This document shows positions 17,991 through 26,875 of a stretch of DNA of 64,000 bases, piece by piece. Source of the DNA: Streptomyces sp. WMMB 322 (GTDB lineage Bacteria; Actinomycetota; Actinomycetes; Streptomycetales; Streptomycetaceae); the NCBI RefSeq assembly GCF_900090145.1, contig NZ_FMHI01000001.1, positions 558,001 to 622,000 on the forward strand, given 5' to 3'. Position 1 is the stretch's first letter, and every line of letters starts with the position of its first letter. Made by a program: the position numbers and the translations under genes. The notes under the pieces were generated by a model. The model was not told the DNA's origin and searched no databases. It saw nothing but the letters and a program-made list of their open reading frames with translations.

Positions 17991-18419
17991 GTGCGTTGGC
18001 AAGAGAACGTAACCCTGCTTATGCAGATAAGGAAGCTTGCGCGTGGTCTTTGGATACTTCCGGTGGTGCTAACACTCGCCACCGGGTGTGGTTCGACTGG
18101 TGCGAAACCAGGGTCTGGCGAGACGGTTCCGCCGTACAAGAAAAAGCACACCGTCGTCTACGAGATCACCGGGCGCGGCAAGGTCGACATCGCCTACCAA
18201 AGCGACAAGGGAAAAGTCGAGAAGTCCAAGATGTCATTGCCGTGGCGTAAGAAGGTCATCGTCAAAGGTGACGATCCGCTCACCCTCAGCGGAGTGATCC
18301 CGGGATTTGAGGCGCCGAGCGAGCCGTTCACGTGCACGATCGAGCGCGACGGCAAGCAGGTTGCGAAGAAGAGCGATCACCTCTCCGTCTCCTGTTTCTG
18401 GTCTGATGCCGATGCCTAG
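17991..18419 (+). CDS. Putative lipoprotein, MmpS-like
   Basis: The GTG at 17991 is chosen because GGGGGAG lies 6 bases before it; the product is 142 residues. The N-terminus has a positively charged region, a hydrophobic stretch (LWILPVVLTLATGC) and a lipobox LATGC, so it should be exported and lipidated at Cys. The mature domain, VVYEITGRGKVDIAYQSD ... KKVIVKGDDPLTLSG ... FTCTIERDGK, resembles MmpS-type domains that accompany membrane transporters in actinobacteria. No transporter is adjacent. The operon that begins at 18734 is 314 bases downstream and on the same strand. Confidence 0.75.
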   Translation: MRWQENVTLLMQIRKLARGLWILPVVLTLATGCGSTGAKPGSGETVPPYKKKHTVVYEITGRGKVDIAYQSDKGKVEKSKMSLPWRKKVIVKGDDPLTLSGVIPGFEAPSEPFTCTIERDGKQVAKKSDHLSVSCFWSDADA

Positions 18420-18733
18420 GCCGCACAGGACCGCCGCCATGAGCGCGAGATGCACAGTGCTGCTTTCGTGTTCCTTTCCGCAGTCGGGCCAGATCCGCTG
18501 CCCCATGAGCAGGGTCCTGAGCAGAACGTGTGTGGGGTGCTGTATCCGACGGAAGCGTTGACTTCTCCCAACTCGTCGCGGGAGAGCTGCGCTACGTGGC
18601 AGCACAACGGGACCACGCAGATGTACCCATGCCATTCCAACTCAATGCCGTACTCGCTCAGCTGACTGGCCATCAGCAGGCTCAGTGAGCTGAAGATCCT
18701 GTAGAGCCGACGCCTCACCAGGAGGGGGGACCA
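18420..18733. other. Intergenic region; a doubtful minus-strand frame
   Basis: A minus-strand open frame covers 18416-18748 (110 codons). It reads SQLSEYGIELEWHGYICVV, which is not implausible as protein, but it overlaps both flanking genes and lacks a ribosome site. I do not call it a gene. The stretch before 18734 contains AGGAGGGGGG, the ribosome site of the next gene. Confidence 0.35.
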
Positions 18734-19048
18734 GTGGTGGGTATCCATGACACCGCGCGTGTGGAGGCCGATCCGCCGCGCGCCCAGATCCGGCTTATTG
18801 CTGCTGGAGGGGTGCTCGGCGCGGCGCTGTTGGCAGCGTCGCTGGTCGTGGTTCTTACGGGAGCCAATGACGCGAGCGTTCCCAGCAGGCCAACACCGTC
18901 CGACCTGCCGACGTCTCTGCCAACCTCCTTGCCGTCAGTTCCCGATGTGCCCACCGACCTGCCCACGGAAGCTCCTAGCCTCCCCCCAATCCCCACCGAT
19001 CAACCCAGTGCGCCGGACCTGCCAGATCTGCCCGGAGGTGGCTCGTGA
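18734..19048 (+). CDS. Pro-rich single-pass membrane protein, first gene of operon
   Basis: A 104-residue protein starting at GTG 18734 behind a very strong AGGAGGGGGG site. A short cytoplasmic N-terminus is followed by one membrane helix (LIAAGGVLGAALLAASLVVVL, about residues 20-41). The remaining 60 residues are a low-complexity stalk of Pro, Ser, Thr and Asp (LPTSLPTSLPSVPDVPTDLP), likely extended across the wall. It overlaps the next gene by the four bases GTGA, so the two are translationally coupled. No known family is recognised beyond the membrane-plus-stalk shape. It probably anchors or spaces a complex formed by the operon products. Confidence 0.75.
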   Translation: MVGIHDTARVEADPPRAQIRLIAAGGVLGAALLAASLVVVLTGANDASVPSRPTPSDLPTSLPTSLPSVPDVPTDLPTEAPSLPPIPTDQPSAPDLPDLPGGGS

Positions 19049-20502
19049 CCGGTCCGCGTTCTCTTTCGATTCCAGACGATCCGCTGCTTCGGGCGCGGGC
19101 ATTGCTGATCGCACGCATCGCGATCGGGGTCTACCTGGTCGAGTTGCTGCTCAACCTGACCCGACCTCACCTATTGCCCGACGAGCCGCCTCTGTCGATC
19201 TTTTACAAACTTCCCGGATCCTCCGGGTCGCTGAGCCGATTCCTGGCCATGCCGGAGATTGTCTTCTGGGTAGTACTGGCGGGCATCTTGGCAGGAGCTG
19301 CGGTCCAGATTTTCGCCGCAGTGAAGAACCGGGCCGGTGGCAGCGACAGCGCACAGCGAGCGATCATGCTGACCTGGATCACCCTGGGATGCCTGCTGCT
19401 TCCCTTCGCATTGATCCCCCTGACCGTGGTCATCCAGTACCTCCCGGTAGCGCTGCTGTGCCTGCCCAGCACCGCCATCGTGCTGCTCCTGCTACGCGCG
19501 GCGGTGCGGTTTTCCCGAATGTCGTGGTCGGCGCTGCTGGCCGCGTTCGCCTGGGGCGCTTTGATCGTCTTCGGGCTCAGCCGCGCCTACAGCAGTTTGG
19601 GCTTCGGCACCCTGTGGGGGTACACAGGTCCAGCGGCCGGAACCCAACTCGGCAGCTTCAACAATGGCCTGTCGCACACCATCGAATTTATGATCATGCA
19701 CCTGAGCGTTTTCAACGCGCTCTCCATCGGGGCCGGCGTTGTACTGCTCCTGACGCTCCTGCGCCATCGCATCACTGACTCGGTGACGGGCCTGGTCCTC
19801 GGTGCCGCGATCGGACTCGGCTACAACTTCGTGGAAAACGTCCTGATCATCAAGGTCTACGGTTCCATAGGCACCTTCCTCGGACCCACAGGCGGCTTCG
19901 AGTACTGGATTCGTCAGTCGATCGGCCTGCTCGGCGGACAAGTCACGTTCGGAGCGCTACTCGGAGCCGGACTGGCCGCAGCCCGAAGCGCCCGCCGACG
20001 CAAATTCATTGTCACAGCGAGCCTGATAGCAGCAATCGGCGGGTCGACAGGAGCCGAGACGCTATCAGGCTGGCTTGCCGGCCAGGCCCGAGACCACGTG
20101 GACATCGGAAGCACGCTCGACACGCTGGTGATCTCGCCATTCTTCTGGCTGTTGCCGCAACTGCCGTTCACGGCACTGGCAGCCGGTCTCTTGGTGACGG
20201 GGCTGTGCTCTCGTGCCCCCGTGCTGCGGAAAGCGGTCGCAGCAGAGGCCACGGAGTCTGCCGCCATCTCGCAAGCCGAGACAAAGATCCTTGCCTCACC
20301 CGTACTCCGGTTCTGGGCGCTGGTGAGCACTTGGCGCGCGTACGGACGCCCTACGGCGCGGGCACTGCACCAACTGCAGTCCGCCCAGTTGGAACTAGCG
20401 GCCTGGCGTGCACAGAACCATCCAGCAGCTGCGGCTGAGGGGGACGAATTGAGAGCACGCGTCATGCGAATGAAGGACGAGCACCGGGCGGTGAACTCAT
20501 GA
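19045..20502 (+). CDS. Polytopic membrane protein, PrsW-like
   Basis: A 485-residue protein with about ten membrane helices. The central segment GLVLGAAIGLGYNFVENVL, with Glu and Asn in a membrane helix, resembles the EN motif of PrsW intramembrane proteases; HTIEFMIMH further upstream and the polar G-x-x-x-G helices also fit. The classic EE pair of PrsW is not evident, so catalysis is uncertain. The C-terminal 100 residues are soluble, Ala- and Arg-rich and partly coiled coil. It is coupled by a four-base overlap on both sides. By analogy with PrsW it might cleave one of the single-span proteins encoded next to it; that is inference. Confidence 0.7.
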   Translation: MTGPRSLSIPDDPLLRARALLIARIAIGVYLVELLLNLTRPHLLPDEPPLSIFYKLPGSSGSLSRFLAMPEIVFWVVLAGILAGAAVQIFAAVKNRAGGSDSAQRAIMLTWITLGCLLLPFALIPLTVVIQYLPVALLCLPSTAIVLLLLRAAVRFSRMSWSALLAAFAWGALIVFGLSRAYSSLGFGTLWGYTGPAAGTQLGSFNNGLSHTIEFMIMHLSVFNALSIGAGVVLLLTLLRHRITDSVTGLVLGAAIGLGYNFVENVLIIKVYGSIGTFLGPTGGFEYWIRQSIGLLGGQVTFGALLGAGLAAARSARRRKFIVTASLIAAIGGSTGAETLSGWLAGQARDHVDIGSTLDTLVISPFFWLLPQLPFTALAAGLLVTGLCSRAPVLRKAVAAEATESAAISQAETKILASPVLRFWALVSTWRAYGRPTARALHQLQSAQLELAAWRAQNHPAAAAEGDELRARVMRMKDEHRAVNS

Positions 20503-20876
20503 GCCGCAACGGCCGCGGTCGAAGGATCGCCGGACGGCTGGCCGCGAGCGCAGTCTTGACGGCCTGCACCATGCTTTGGGCCCCGCAGGCGGCGTCCGCC
20601 TGCGACGTCGGCTACGGCTACAAGCCCTCGATAACTATCGACGATCTGAACGACGACAGGACCTGTTCGACCTCCACCTCCGCGGCCGGCGCAGTCACTG
20701 TCGCCATCCTCGCTCTTGGCGCGCTGGCCACCGCAGGCCTGCTCGTCTTCAGAAAGGGTGAGCGGCAGACCGGCTCCTCTGCGTCGGACCAGAGGAGCCA
20801 GAGCCCTGCCCTTACCACCTATCTGAGCGCAACAGGCATTATCACCCCGACATCCGGCCAGGATCATGCATCGTAA
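20499..20876 (+). CDS. Small exported, C-terminally anchored protein
   Basis: A 125-residue protein. It has a signal peptide (twin Arg-rich start, then LAASAVLTACTMLWAPQAASA with an AxA cleavage site near residue 34), a short mature part with two Cys (ACDVGYGY and RTCSTSTS) that could pair, and a second membrane helix (AVTVAILALGALATAGLLVF, about 63-84) followed by a basic stop-transfer RKGER. The C-terminal 40 residues would be cytoplasmic. It overlaps the PrsW-like gene by ATGA and the next gene by 11 bases. A single-span protein beside a PrsW-like membrane protein is a candidate substrate. Confidence 0.75.
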   Translation: MSRNGRGRRIAGRLAASAVLTACTMLWAPQAASACDVGYGYKPSITIDDLNDDRTCSTSTSAAGAVTVAILALGALATAGLLVFRKGERQTGSSASDQRSQSPALTTYLSATGIITPTSGQDHAS

Positions 20877-23046
20877 AGCGCTGCGCCTGGTCGCACTGTT
20901 CACCGCGCTGTTCATCGTCTTTGCTCCATCCCTGCTGGGCGAACTTGCAGCTGCGGTGTCGCCTTCCGTTACACCTGATAAGAAACAGAAGAAAAAGAAA
21001 CACATTCTCCTGGTGCGAAAAGGTCATAACCCGAACGGGGAAGAGCTAGATGATATCGCCAGGAAGATCATCAGAGATCCGATGGGTCGCGAGTTGTGGT
21101 ATGCCATAGAAAAGAATCTTGAGCTTCCCGATCCGCCGCCTAATACCTCCGTGGCATTCTTTGACTTCGGCTGGATGGCAACCGACACAGTGCTGCCAGC
21201 CTGGGTGCGGGAAAACTCCCGCATGTTCCTGCACGAACTCTCCGATGAGATCGAATCGCCTAGCTCTGATCCCAAATGGGAGTATCCGCTGAGCGTCGGC
21301 ATGATGGACAACGAAAATTTCCTCCTCTGGGACCTCTTCGAGCAGCTAAAAGTGAGGGGAGTGGACGGGTTCGGGAATAATACGCTCCTGAGAATCGCAA
21401 CAGGAAGCCGCGGGAAGGGTAAACACTCCGAAGATGCTATGGACGAGTGGATGTCGCGGAGCGTGAAAAATGCCCTCCGAGAACTTCCTGGCGCTCAGGC
21501 CCACAACATTGAGGGGGTGGTTAGGAGGATCAAAGGAGAATCAGGAGCCGGAATAGCGGGCCCCCGAACCTTTTGCAATGCCTGTAGGGGCAATGTTGCA
21601 AAAAATGGATACAGTTTCAAGCGCAATTTTGCCATCACTAGATTCGACAAGACTGGATCGAAGCAGGCTAAGATCTCGAACAGCATAGTCGGGAGGCTCC
21701 CAAAGAGGCTGGAGCGAGAAGATGTGACATGGGAGAAGGAACTGGCCGACGACCCCAAGAAAATGCTTGGGTTGCCGTGCCCGCCTTCGAATAATTCCCA
21801 GTCGCTGAACATTGCGTCTGTGCCGATGGCCGCACCTTGTGGTGAGGGCGAAGATAGTAGCCAGGAGAGTGCACTCACGTCAAAGAACTACGGCGGGGTC
21901 GATTTATCCAGTCTGCAGCTTCGATACATGTCGGACGACGCCGGCTCCGGCGTGAAGTACGCCTTCTCTGCGCAGGCCGCCCAACGTGGAGTCGTACAAG
22001 ATTCCCGCACGGGGCACAGTGCGCTGATCGGCAGCATGGCCGATCTGCGAACCTGGCTGGTGCTGAACCCGAACAAGTTCTGGGTCAACCTCAACCCGGA
22101 CGAGCCGAATCGCATCATCGATACGGAACTTGGCCGGACCAACGCCGGTCGCGCACTACTCGAGGCAGACTGGCGAATGAAGCAGACAGCGGGAAAGCTG
22201 TTGAACCCCAAAACCTCGCTCGGCGCGGAGTACTGGAAGAAGCTCAGCCGCTCATCGGGGGAAACCTGCTATTCCTCACGGATGTGGATCATTCCCGGGC
22301 GCGTGGAGGTACGACAGGACGGTGACTCACTCTACGTCCTCAAAGCCAAGCTCGACGTGAAAGCCAAAGCAGAAGACATCTCCGCGAAGGGGCTTTCATG
22401 CGATGCTGACCCGCAGCAAACGGCACGCAACGAGCGGTTGGAACAGAAAATGGTGGTGCCGAAAATCGCGAAAGCGGTCAACACGGACCCCGAGTACGCG
22501 CCACTGCGACAGGCATTTCTGGCCCGCGTCGTGGCGCAGTGGATCCGCGACCGCCACAACAGCGGCCACACCACATCATTCGACAAACTGATCGACTCAG
22601 GTGACCTGGGCCCCGCCACGATGCGAGGAACATGGCGGCCGCAGCAGGTGTACGACGCATATCTCCGCTCGATTCGCAACGGGAGTTTCACCTACAAGCG
22701 CACGGCCAAGGTCGGCAACACGACCATCACTTACGTGACGACGACCGGCGGTGTCGACTTCGGCCAACTCAACACGAGAAAAGTCAGCGCTGAGGACATG
22801 AACCGGCAGCTGCCACAACTGCCGCAGACGATACAGAAGTCGACCGAACAGCCCGCGAGAGCATCAGACGGGTCGATCTGGCTTGGCGACACAGTTCAAA
22901 CACCATCCCAGGGCAGCACATGGGACAGCATCCAGGGATACCTGAGCGGGCGCACAGGCATGTTCACCATCGTGCTGGTGGCGATGGGCGTCGTGCTGTT
23001 CCTCATCCGCGACACATCCGGGCTCCGACGCAAGACTTCCGGATGA
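20866..23046 (+). CDS. Large exported protein with inserted domain carrying HSE...CxxC
   Basis: A 726-residue protein with a signal peptide (LVALFTALFIVFAPSLLGELAAA, residues 8-30) and a C-terminal membrane helix (FTIVLVAMGVVLFLIR, about 698-715). The mature protein has two parts. Residues about 340-680 (YGGVDLSSLQLRYMSDDAGS onward) look like an ordinary Streptomyces exported domain of unknown function. Residues about 40-340 look different: lower GC, Lys-rich start (KKQKKKKH), and a KHSED (186-190) ... FCNAC (236-240) pair that resembles the zinc-binding H[AS]E and CxxC motifs of the cytidine deaminase fold, spaced 47 residues apart. GC in sampled lines falls to about 40 percent in this part against about 62 percent later. 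The deaminase idea is inference; a structural zinc site is the main alternative. It is the last gene of a coupled operon. Confidence 0.75.
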   Translation: MHRKALRLVALFTALFIVFAPSLLGELAAAVSPSVTPDKKQKKKKHILLVRKGHNPNGEELDDIARKIIRDPMGRELWYAIEKNLELPDPPPNTSVAFFDFGWMATDTVLPAWVRENSRMFLHELSDEIESPSSDPKWEYPLSVGMMDNENFLLWDLFEQLKVRGVDGFGNNTLLRIATGSRGKGKHSEDAMDEWMSRSVKNALRELPGAQAHNIEGVVRRIKGESGAGIAGPRTFCNACRGNVAKNGYSFKRNFAITRFDKTGSKQAKISNSIVGRLPKRLEREDVTWEKELADDPKKMLGLPCPPSNNSQSLNIASVPMAAPCGEGEDSSQESALTSKNYGGVDLSSLQLRYMSDDAGSGVKYAFSAQAAQRGVVQDSRTGHSALIGSMADLRTWLVLNPNKFWVNLNPDEPNRIIDTELGRTNAGRALLEADWRMKQTAGKLLNPKTSLGAEYWKKLSRSSGETCYSSRMWIIPGRVEVRQDGDSLYVLKAKLDVKAKAEDISAKGLSCDADPQQTARNERLEQKMVVPKIAKAVNTDPEYAPLRQAFLARVVAQWIRDRHNSGHTTSFDKLIDSGDLGPATMRGTWRPQQVYDAYLRSIRNGSFTYKRTAKVGNTTITYVTTTGGVDFGQLNTRKVSAEDMNRQLPQLPQTIQKSTEQPARASDGSIWLGDTVQTPSQGSTWDSIQGYLSGRTGMFTIVLVAMGVVLFLIRDTSGLRRKTSG

Positions 23047-23390
23047 GCGCAGTTGGCGATGCAAGGCGGTCAGCAGGAGCGGGCGCTTGGCCTGTACCCC
23101 GACCAGGATCGAGGGGTCGGCATCACGGACGCCTCGCCGGCTGCATCGCCTCCGCGTTGTGCGCCGGCTCCACGCGCTCCAGGCCTGCTGTCGTCAGGGG
23201 CGTGGGTGAAAGAGCAGGCAGTTTCCGCGTCGTGATCGCCTCAGACCAGGTCCCCGACAGATGTGACCACGTGCTTTTCCGCTCCGGGGCGCCAGAGCCC
23301 AGGCCCCCCGTCAGCGCTCACCGTCACCTCCGCTGCCCATGACGCATCCTCATAGGCGCCAAGACCCATTATCGGTACGGGATCTCAGAG
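23047..23390. other. Intergenic region, no gene seen
   Basis: About 340 bases after the operon. No supported reading frame and no obvious terminator hairpin. Confidence 0.35.
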
Positions 23391-23790
23391 CAACACGAGC
23401 AAGCAGCATACGCCCGAGTTCAGACGGGAGGCGGTGGAGTTGGTCCGGTCCTCGGGCCGGACGGTGACCGAGGTCACCCGGGAGCTCGGCGACCGCGGCG
23501 AGGCCCTGCGGGTGAGCTGACCTCGGCTGAGAAGGACGAACTGCGCAGGCGACGGCCGAACCGCGAACAGCAGCAGACCATCGAGGTGTTGCGAAAGCGA
23601 CGGTCTTCTTCGCGAGGGAGGGACTGATGAGCAAGGTGCACGCTTCATCAAGGCAGAGAAGACAACCCACAGCGTCGCATTCCTCTGCCGTGTCCTGAAC
23701 CGCGCCACTCCTCCTTCTACGCCCCCGCCGGTTGCCGGCTGGCCGCCTGTCGGGAGGCGGACGAGGATGATCTGGCGATCCGTGGCCGCT
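23391..23790 (+). mobile_element. IS3-family insertion sequence, second decayed remnant
   Basis: Fragments of OrfA (KQHTPEFRREAVELVRSSGR followed by TVTEVTRELGDRGEALRVS, then LTSAEKDELRRRRPNREQQQ and IEVLRKR) and of OrfB (ARFIKAEKTTHSVAFLCRVL, then PVAGWPPVGRR) appear in order across frameshifts. This is the standard HTH, zipper and early OrfB order of IS3 transposases. The catalytic DDE part is missing. It differs in sequence from the IS3 remnant at 17 kb, so they are separate insertions. Confidence 0.75.
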
Positions 23791-23899
23791 ACCCGTCATC
23801 AGAGACTGAGACGTTGCTGCCAGTCCAGAGGGAAGGGCGGCTGCCGCAGCAGCGATCAGCCGCCCGGCGCATGTTCGAGAACCTCTCGATCGAGCGGGC

Positions 23900-25190
23900 A
23901 CTGGAGCGGGCCCAAGGTGCCGCTGTTCGCCTGGAACGAGCCGATCAAACTCGACGGCGGACGAGCCCAGCAGGTCCTGCAGCGCCGCATCAACCAGTCG
24001 GTTGCCGAATACGAGGTCTTCAACGCCCTGGAGATCTCCTCGGGCGGCATGTGCACCCATGTCCGCGAGGGCTGGAACATCGGCAAGCCCCCTTACGGCT
24101 ACGCCGCCAGGCGCTACCGCCATCCCAACCCCACCAAGGCCGAGCGCGGCGTCACCAATCCCGGTTCGAACCCGACGGACTGCGCGGAGAGACCGTTACG
24201 CAGATCGCGCACTGGCGCTACTACGGAAACCTCGGCTACGTCACCATCACCAACCGCCTCAACGCAGACCCCGACCGCCACCCGTTCCCGGAACCGCCCG
24301 GCGGCAAAGCGCGCGCCCGCGCTGCCTGGAGCAATTCCACCGTCTGCGACATCCTCCGCAACCCCAAGGAACACCGGCTACCAGGACTTCAACCGCCGCG
24401 GCACACGCTCCCGCGGCGGCGCCTACAACGACCCCACGCTGTGGGTCTGGTCCCACGAGCCCACGTACGAGCCGTTGATCCCGAAGTGGATGTTCGACGA
24501 ACTCAACGCCCGCCGTACGGCCAAGCGTGGCTCCTGGGACGGAATCGCCCCAAACACCCGCCCAGCAACGCGCCGTACCTACCTCTTCCGCGGGATGTCC
24601 CTGTGCCCCTGCAGCCGCCGGATGAGTGGCGCTCACCGCAGGCGCATCACGTATTACAAGTGCTGGCCCAAGGGCAACAACCGTGGCCGGCCCGAGCCAT
24701 TGCCGGGCATCACAAGATCTTCTACATAGGCGAGAAGATCCTTCTCGATGCCGTGTGCGCCTTCTTCGCTGACCGAGGCTTCGGCCCGCATCGGCGAGAG
24801 TTGTTCGCTGCTGAACTCGCGCAAGTTGGTGACCGAAACCCTCGGCACCGAGAGGCCGAACGAGAACGACTGCAACGCACTCTCGCTGATCTCGCCCGGC
24901 GTTAGGACAACATTCTCCGCCAGGCCCAGCACGGCGAACCCGATGACCCGTTCACCAAAGGACTCCGGGATACCTACAACGCCCTTGTGGAACAGCGCAG
25001 AACAACTCTTGCCACCCTCACCGAAGTCGAAGCGGACGCAGAGGCACAGCGCGCACGTCCACGTGCCGATACAGGCGATCTGCTGGACGCGCTGCCCTAC
25101 CTCACGCTGCACCTTGCCGAAGCGCCAGAACCACTCCTGCGCCGCCTCTTCGAGATCACCCAGCTCACCGTCCAACCACATGCACAGTGA
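23900..25190 (+). pseudogene. Large serine recombinase, multiply frameshifted
   Basis: The protein can be followed through alternating frames. Frame 1 gives AEYEVFNALEISSGGMCTH and GWNIGKPPYGYAARRYRHPN, typical of the recombinase domain. It shifts near 24175 to VTQIAHWRYYGNLGYVTI and NRLNADPDRHPFPEPPGG, returns near 24370 to frame 1 for YNDPTLWVWSHEPTYEPLIP and the zinc ribbon CPCSRRMSG ... YYKCWPKG, shifts again near 24710 to IFYIGEKILLDAVCAFF, and hits an in-frame TAG at 24903 before a coiled-coil tail that ends at 25190. The resolvase catalytic domain with the Ser is not found upstream. At least three frameshifts, one stop and a lost N-terminus make it dead. It marks an old integrated element. 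Confidence 0.85.
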
Positions 25191-25640
25191 CGACCTGACC
25201 ATCACGATCAAGCTTCCCTCTGACTACCTGCCCGACCTTGTCGAGACAACCGAAAGGATCACCGGCACCATGCCCGACCAGGCACTCACCATCCAGACAG
25301 CACCACAGCGCAGAAAACCGCCCCCGTGTGTGGATGCTGTCGGAGCCACCCAGGCGGCTCGCAGGTCAGAGGGCGGTTCCGATCTTGGAACCAGCCTCTT
25401 TGATCTTGGTTGCTAACACTCTTGCTAACGCGGGCCCCTCGTAGTCTCATCGAGGGCACCCTCGACGAGACTCGCGGCGCTCGTCGCGCGACCTCGAAAG
25501 GCGCCGAGGCGGAGTACGGAGCGTAACGAAGGTTCTCGTCAACGCGGCGATAGGACTGGCCCCGCCGGGGTCACGGAGGACTCGATTTCGATCAGGCAAC
25601 AGCCCAGCGGCTTCCCTGACGCCGTGATCGAGTGCTGCCC
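25191..25640. other. Intergenic region, no gene seen
   Basis: About 450 bases after the recombinase remnant. The stretch 25407-25430 contains two ttgctaac steps (ttgctaacactcttgctaac) and is followed by gagggcaccctcgacgagac, a weak hairpin. It could be an old attachment region, but I cannot see a matching partner copy. Confidence 0.35.
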
Positions 25641-26354
25641 ATGAATGCCGAAATCCTGATCGGCGCCACAGGCGCCATCGCCGGTGCGGTCGTCGTGACA
25701 CTCGGCACTGTCTTCATCGGACGCAAGCAGATCGAGCAGACGGCTGCGCAAGCCGAACAGACGCGTGAGCTCCAGCAGCTGCAGGCCAAAGAGACCCGTG
25801 CCTTGCAGCGGGACCAAGCAGAGGAGACCCGCGCTCTGCAGCAGGCTCAGGCAGAAGAGAACCGGAGACTTCAACAGGAGCAGTTCGCAGCAGCGCTCGC
25901 CCAGCAGCGCGAGGAAGCCGCCGAAGCACGTAAGGCAGCTCAGCTCGATGCTCGGCGAGACGCCTTCGTCGTCTACATGGCTTCTGTGGAGACCTTCCGG
26001 ACCACGTGTCATGAGCTGGCGAGCGAGCTCGGCATGGAAGCACCGGTACGGGAGCGATACGCGGCCGTACACGACCGCTATATCGACGCGTGGCGGCAGA
26101 TGGCGCGTGAATGCTCGAACGCGATCTTCCACGCCCCTGCGAACTTCGAGAAGGTTCCGGACGAACTGCTCAACGCTCAAGCTGCTTTGAAGGACGTCTG
26201 CCGTGACTGGTACATCGCGATCACCGAGCGAGGGTCAGCCAACCGTCGGTGGGACAAGTTCTGGGCGGCGAACAGGACGGCGCTCGATGCCTACTATGAG
26301 TTCGCTCGCGGTGCCAAGCAGGCTGTCGTTTCGCCTGATGCGCGGGAAGTCTGA
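25641..26354 (+). CDS. Membrane-anchored coiled-coil protein
   Basis: The ATG at 25641 gives 237 residues. One N-terminal membrane helix (ILIGATGAIAGAVVVTLGTVFIG, residues 4-26) leads into a long coiled coil (about 30-105). Its core is an irregular tandem of RALQQ-AQAEE-type units (RELQQLQAKE, RALQRDQAEE, RALQQAQAEE, RRLQQEQ). A helical C-terminal domain with several aromatic residues follows (DAFVVYMASVETFRTTCHEL, then RDWYIAITERG). Proteins of this layout are widespread and unassigned in actinobacteria. It lies between two recombinase remnants, so it may be cargo of a lost mobile element. Start is not backed by a strong ribosome site. Confidence 0.7.
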   Translation: MNAEILIGATGAIAGAVVVTLGTVFIGRKQIEQTAAQAEQTRELQQLQAKETRALQRDQAEETRALQQAQAEENRRLQQEQFAAALAQQREEAAEARKAAQLDARRDAFVVYMASVETFRTTCHELASELGMEAPVRERYAAVHDRYIDAWRQMARECSNAIFHAPANFEKVPDELLNAQAALKDVCRDWYIAITERGSANRRWDKFWAANRTALDAYYEFARGAKQAVVSPDAREV

Positions 26355-26389
26355 GGCTGGGCGCTTCCACACGAGGTCATGTCGCTCGC

Positions 26390-26515
26390 CTACTGTCCGG
26401 CGTTCTCGTCGTACATCGTGCGCTCGAAGACGCTCGCGATGTCCGCCGCGCGGTCGCGGATCACGTGGGCGTAGACGCGCAAGGTGACGGACGGGTCCCG
26501 GTGGCCGAGGCGGTC
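26390..26515 (-). pseudogene. Tyrosine integrase, C-terminal stub
   Basis: The last 42 codons on the minus strand read RLGHRDPSVTLRVYAHVIRD followed by RAADIASVFERTMYDENAG and a stop. The GHRD and the Tyr of VYAHV are the final HxxR-equivalent and nucleophile of a tyrosine recombinase. Just upstream the frame breaks at a repeat of ggaccgcc-type sequence and no catalytic Arg is found. The stub is close in sequence to that at 7224-7435 but on the opposite strand. Confidence 0.8.
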
Positions 26516-26689
26516 CCGACTCCTGTTTCGGGGAGTTCTTGGGCAGTTCCCAAAGCAGCAGTACGCGAAGCTCCCCAGACCGTCTGTTGGCGACGGCGGA
26601 CAGCTTGAAGTCTCCAGGCCGGGGCCCTTGCCGCCCATGGTTAGAGGGACTAAGCCGTCCGTTGCTCTCAGTCACACTGCGCGTAGTGG

Positions 26690-26827
26690 ATCTTAATCAA
26701 AACATCTCGCATCTGCACGGTCCGGCCGACGTGATTGAAAGCGCCCTCGAAACGGTCCGCCGCGACCTGGGCGTCGAGCTCAGCTTCGACTCCTATCCCT
26801 ACCTGCGGGGCAACACCATCCTGGCGA
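26690..26827 (+). pseudogene. N-acyl-D-amino-acid deacylase (D-aminoacylase) fragment
   Basis: One frame reads NISHLHGPADVIESALETVR then LGVELSFDSYPYLRGNTILA, up to the left end of the IS256 element. The SHLHG ... SFDSYPYxxGxT pattern is characteristic of the amidohydrolase-superfamily D-aminoacylases, where the His binds zinc. Both the N-terminal part and everything after the Thr are missing, and the sequence does not resume on the far side of the IS. It is a scrap captured or truncated by rearrangement. Confidence 0.6.
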
Positions 26828-26847
26828 GGGTGTGTACAACGAACGGT
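26828..26847 (+). repeat. Left terminal inverted repeat of IS256 element
   Basis: Twenty bases that match the reverse complement of 28201-28220 at 19 positions; the single difference is a to c at position 9. Confidence 0.85.
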
Positions 26848-26875
26848 GGAACTGCCGATCATGGAGTGACACCGG

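Noticed and set aside
18416..18748. Minus-strand 110-codon frame between the lipoprotein and the envelope operon
   Set aside because: Overlaps both neighbours and has no ribosome site; residues are only mildly protein-like.
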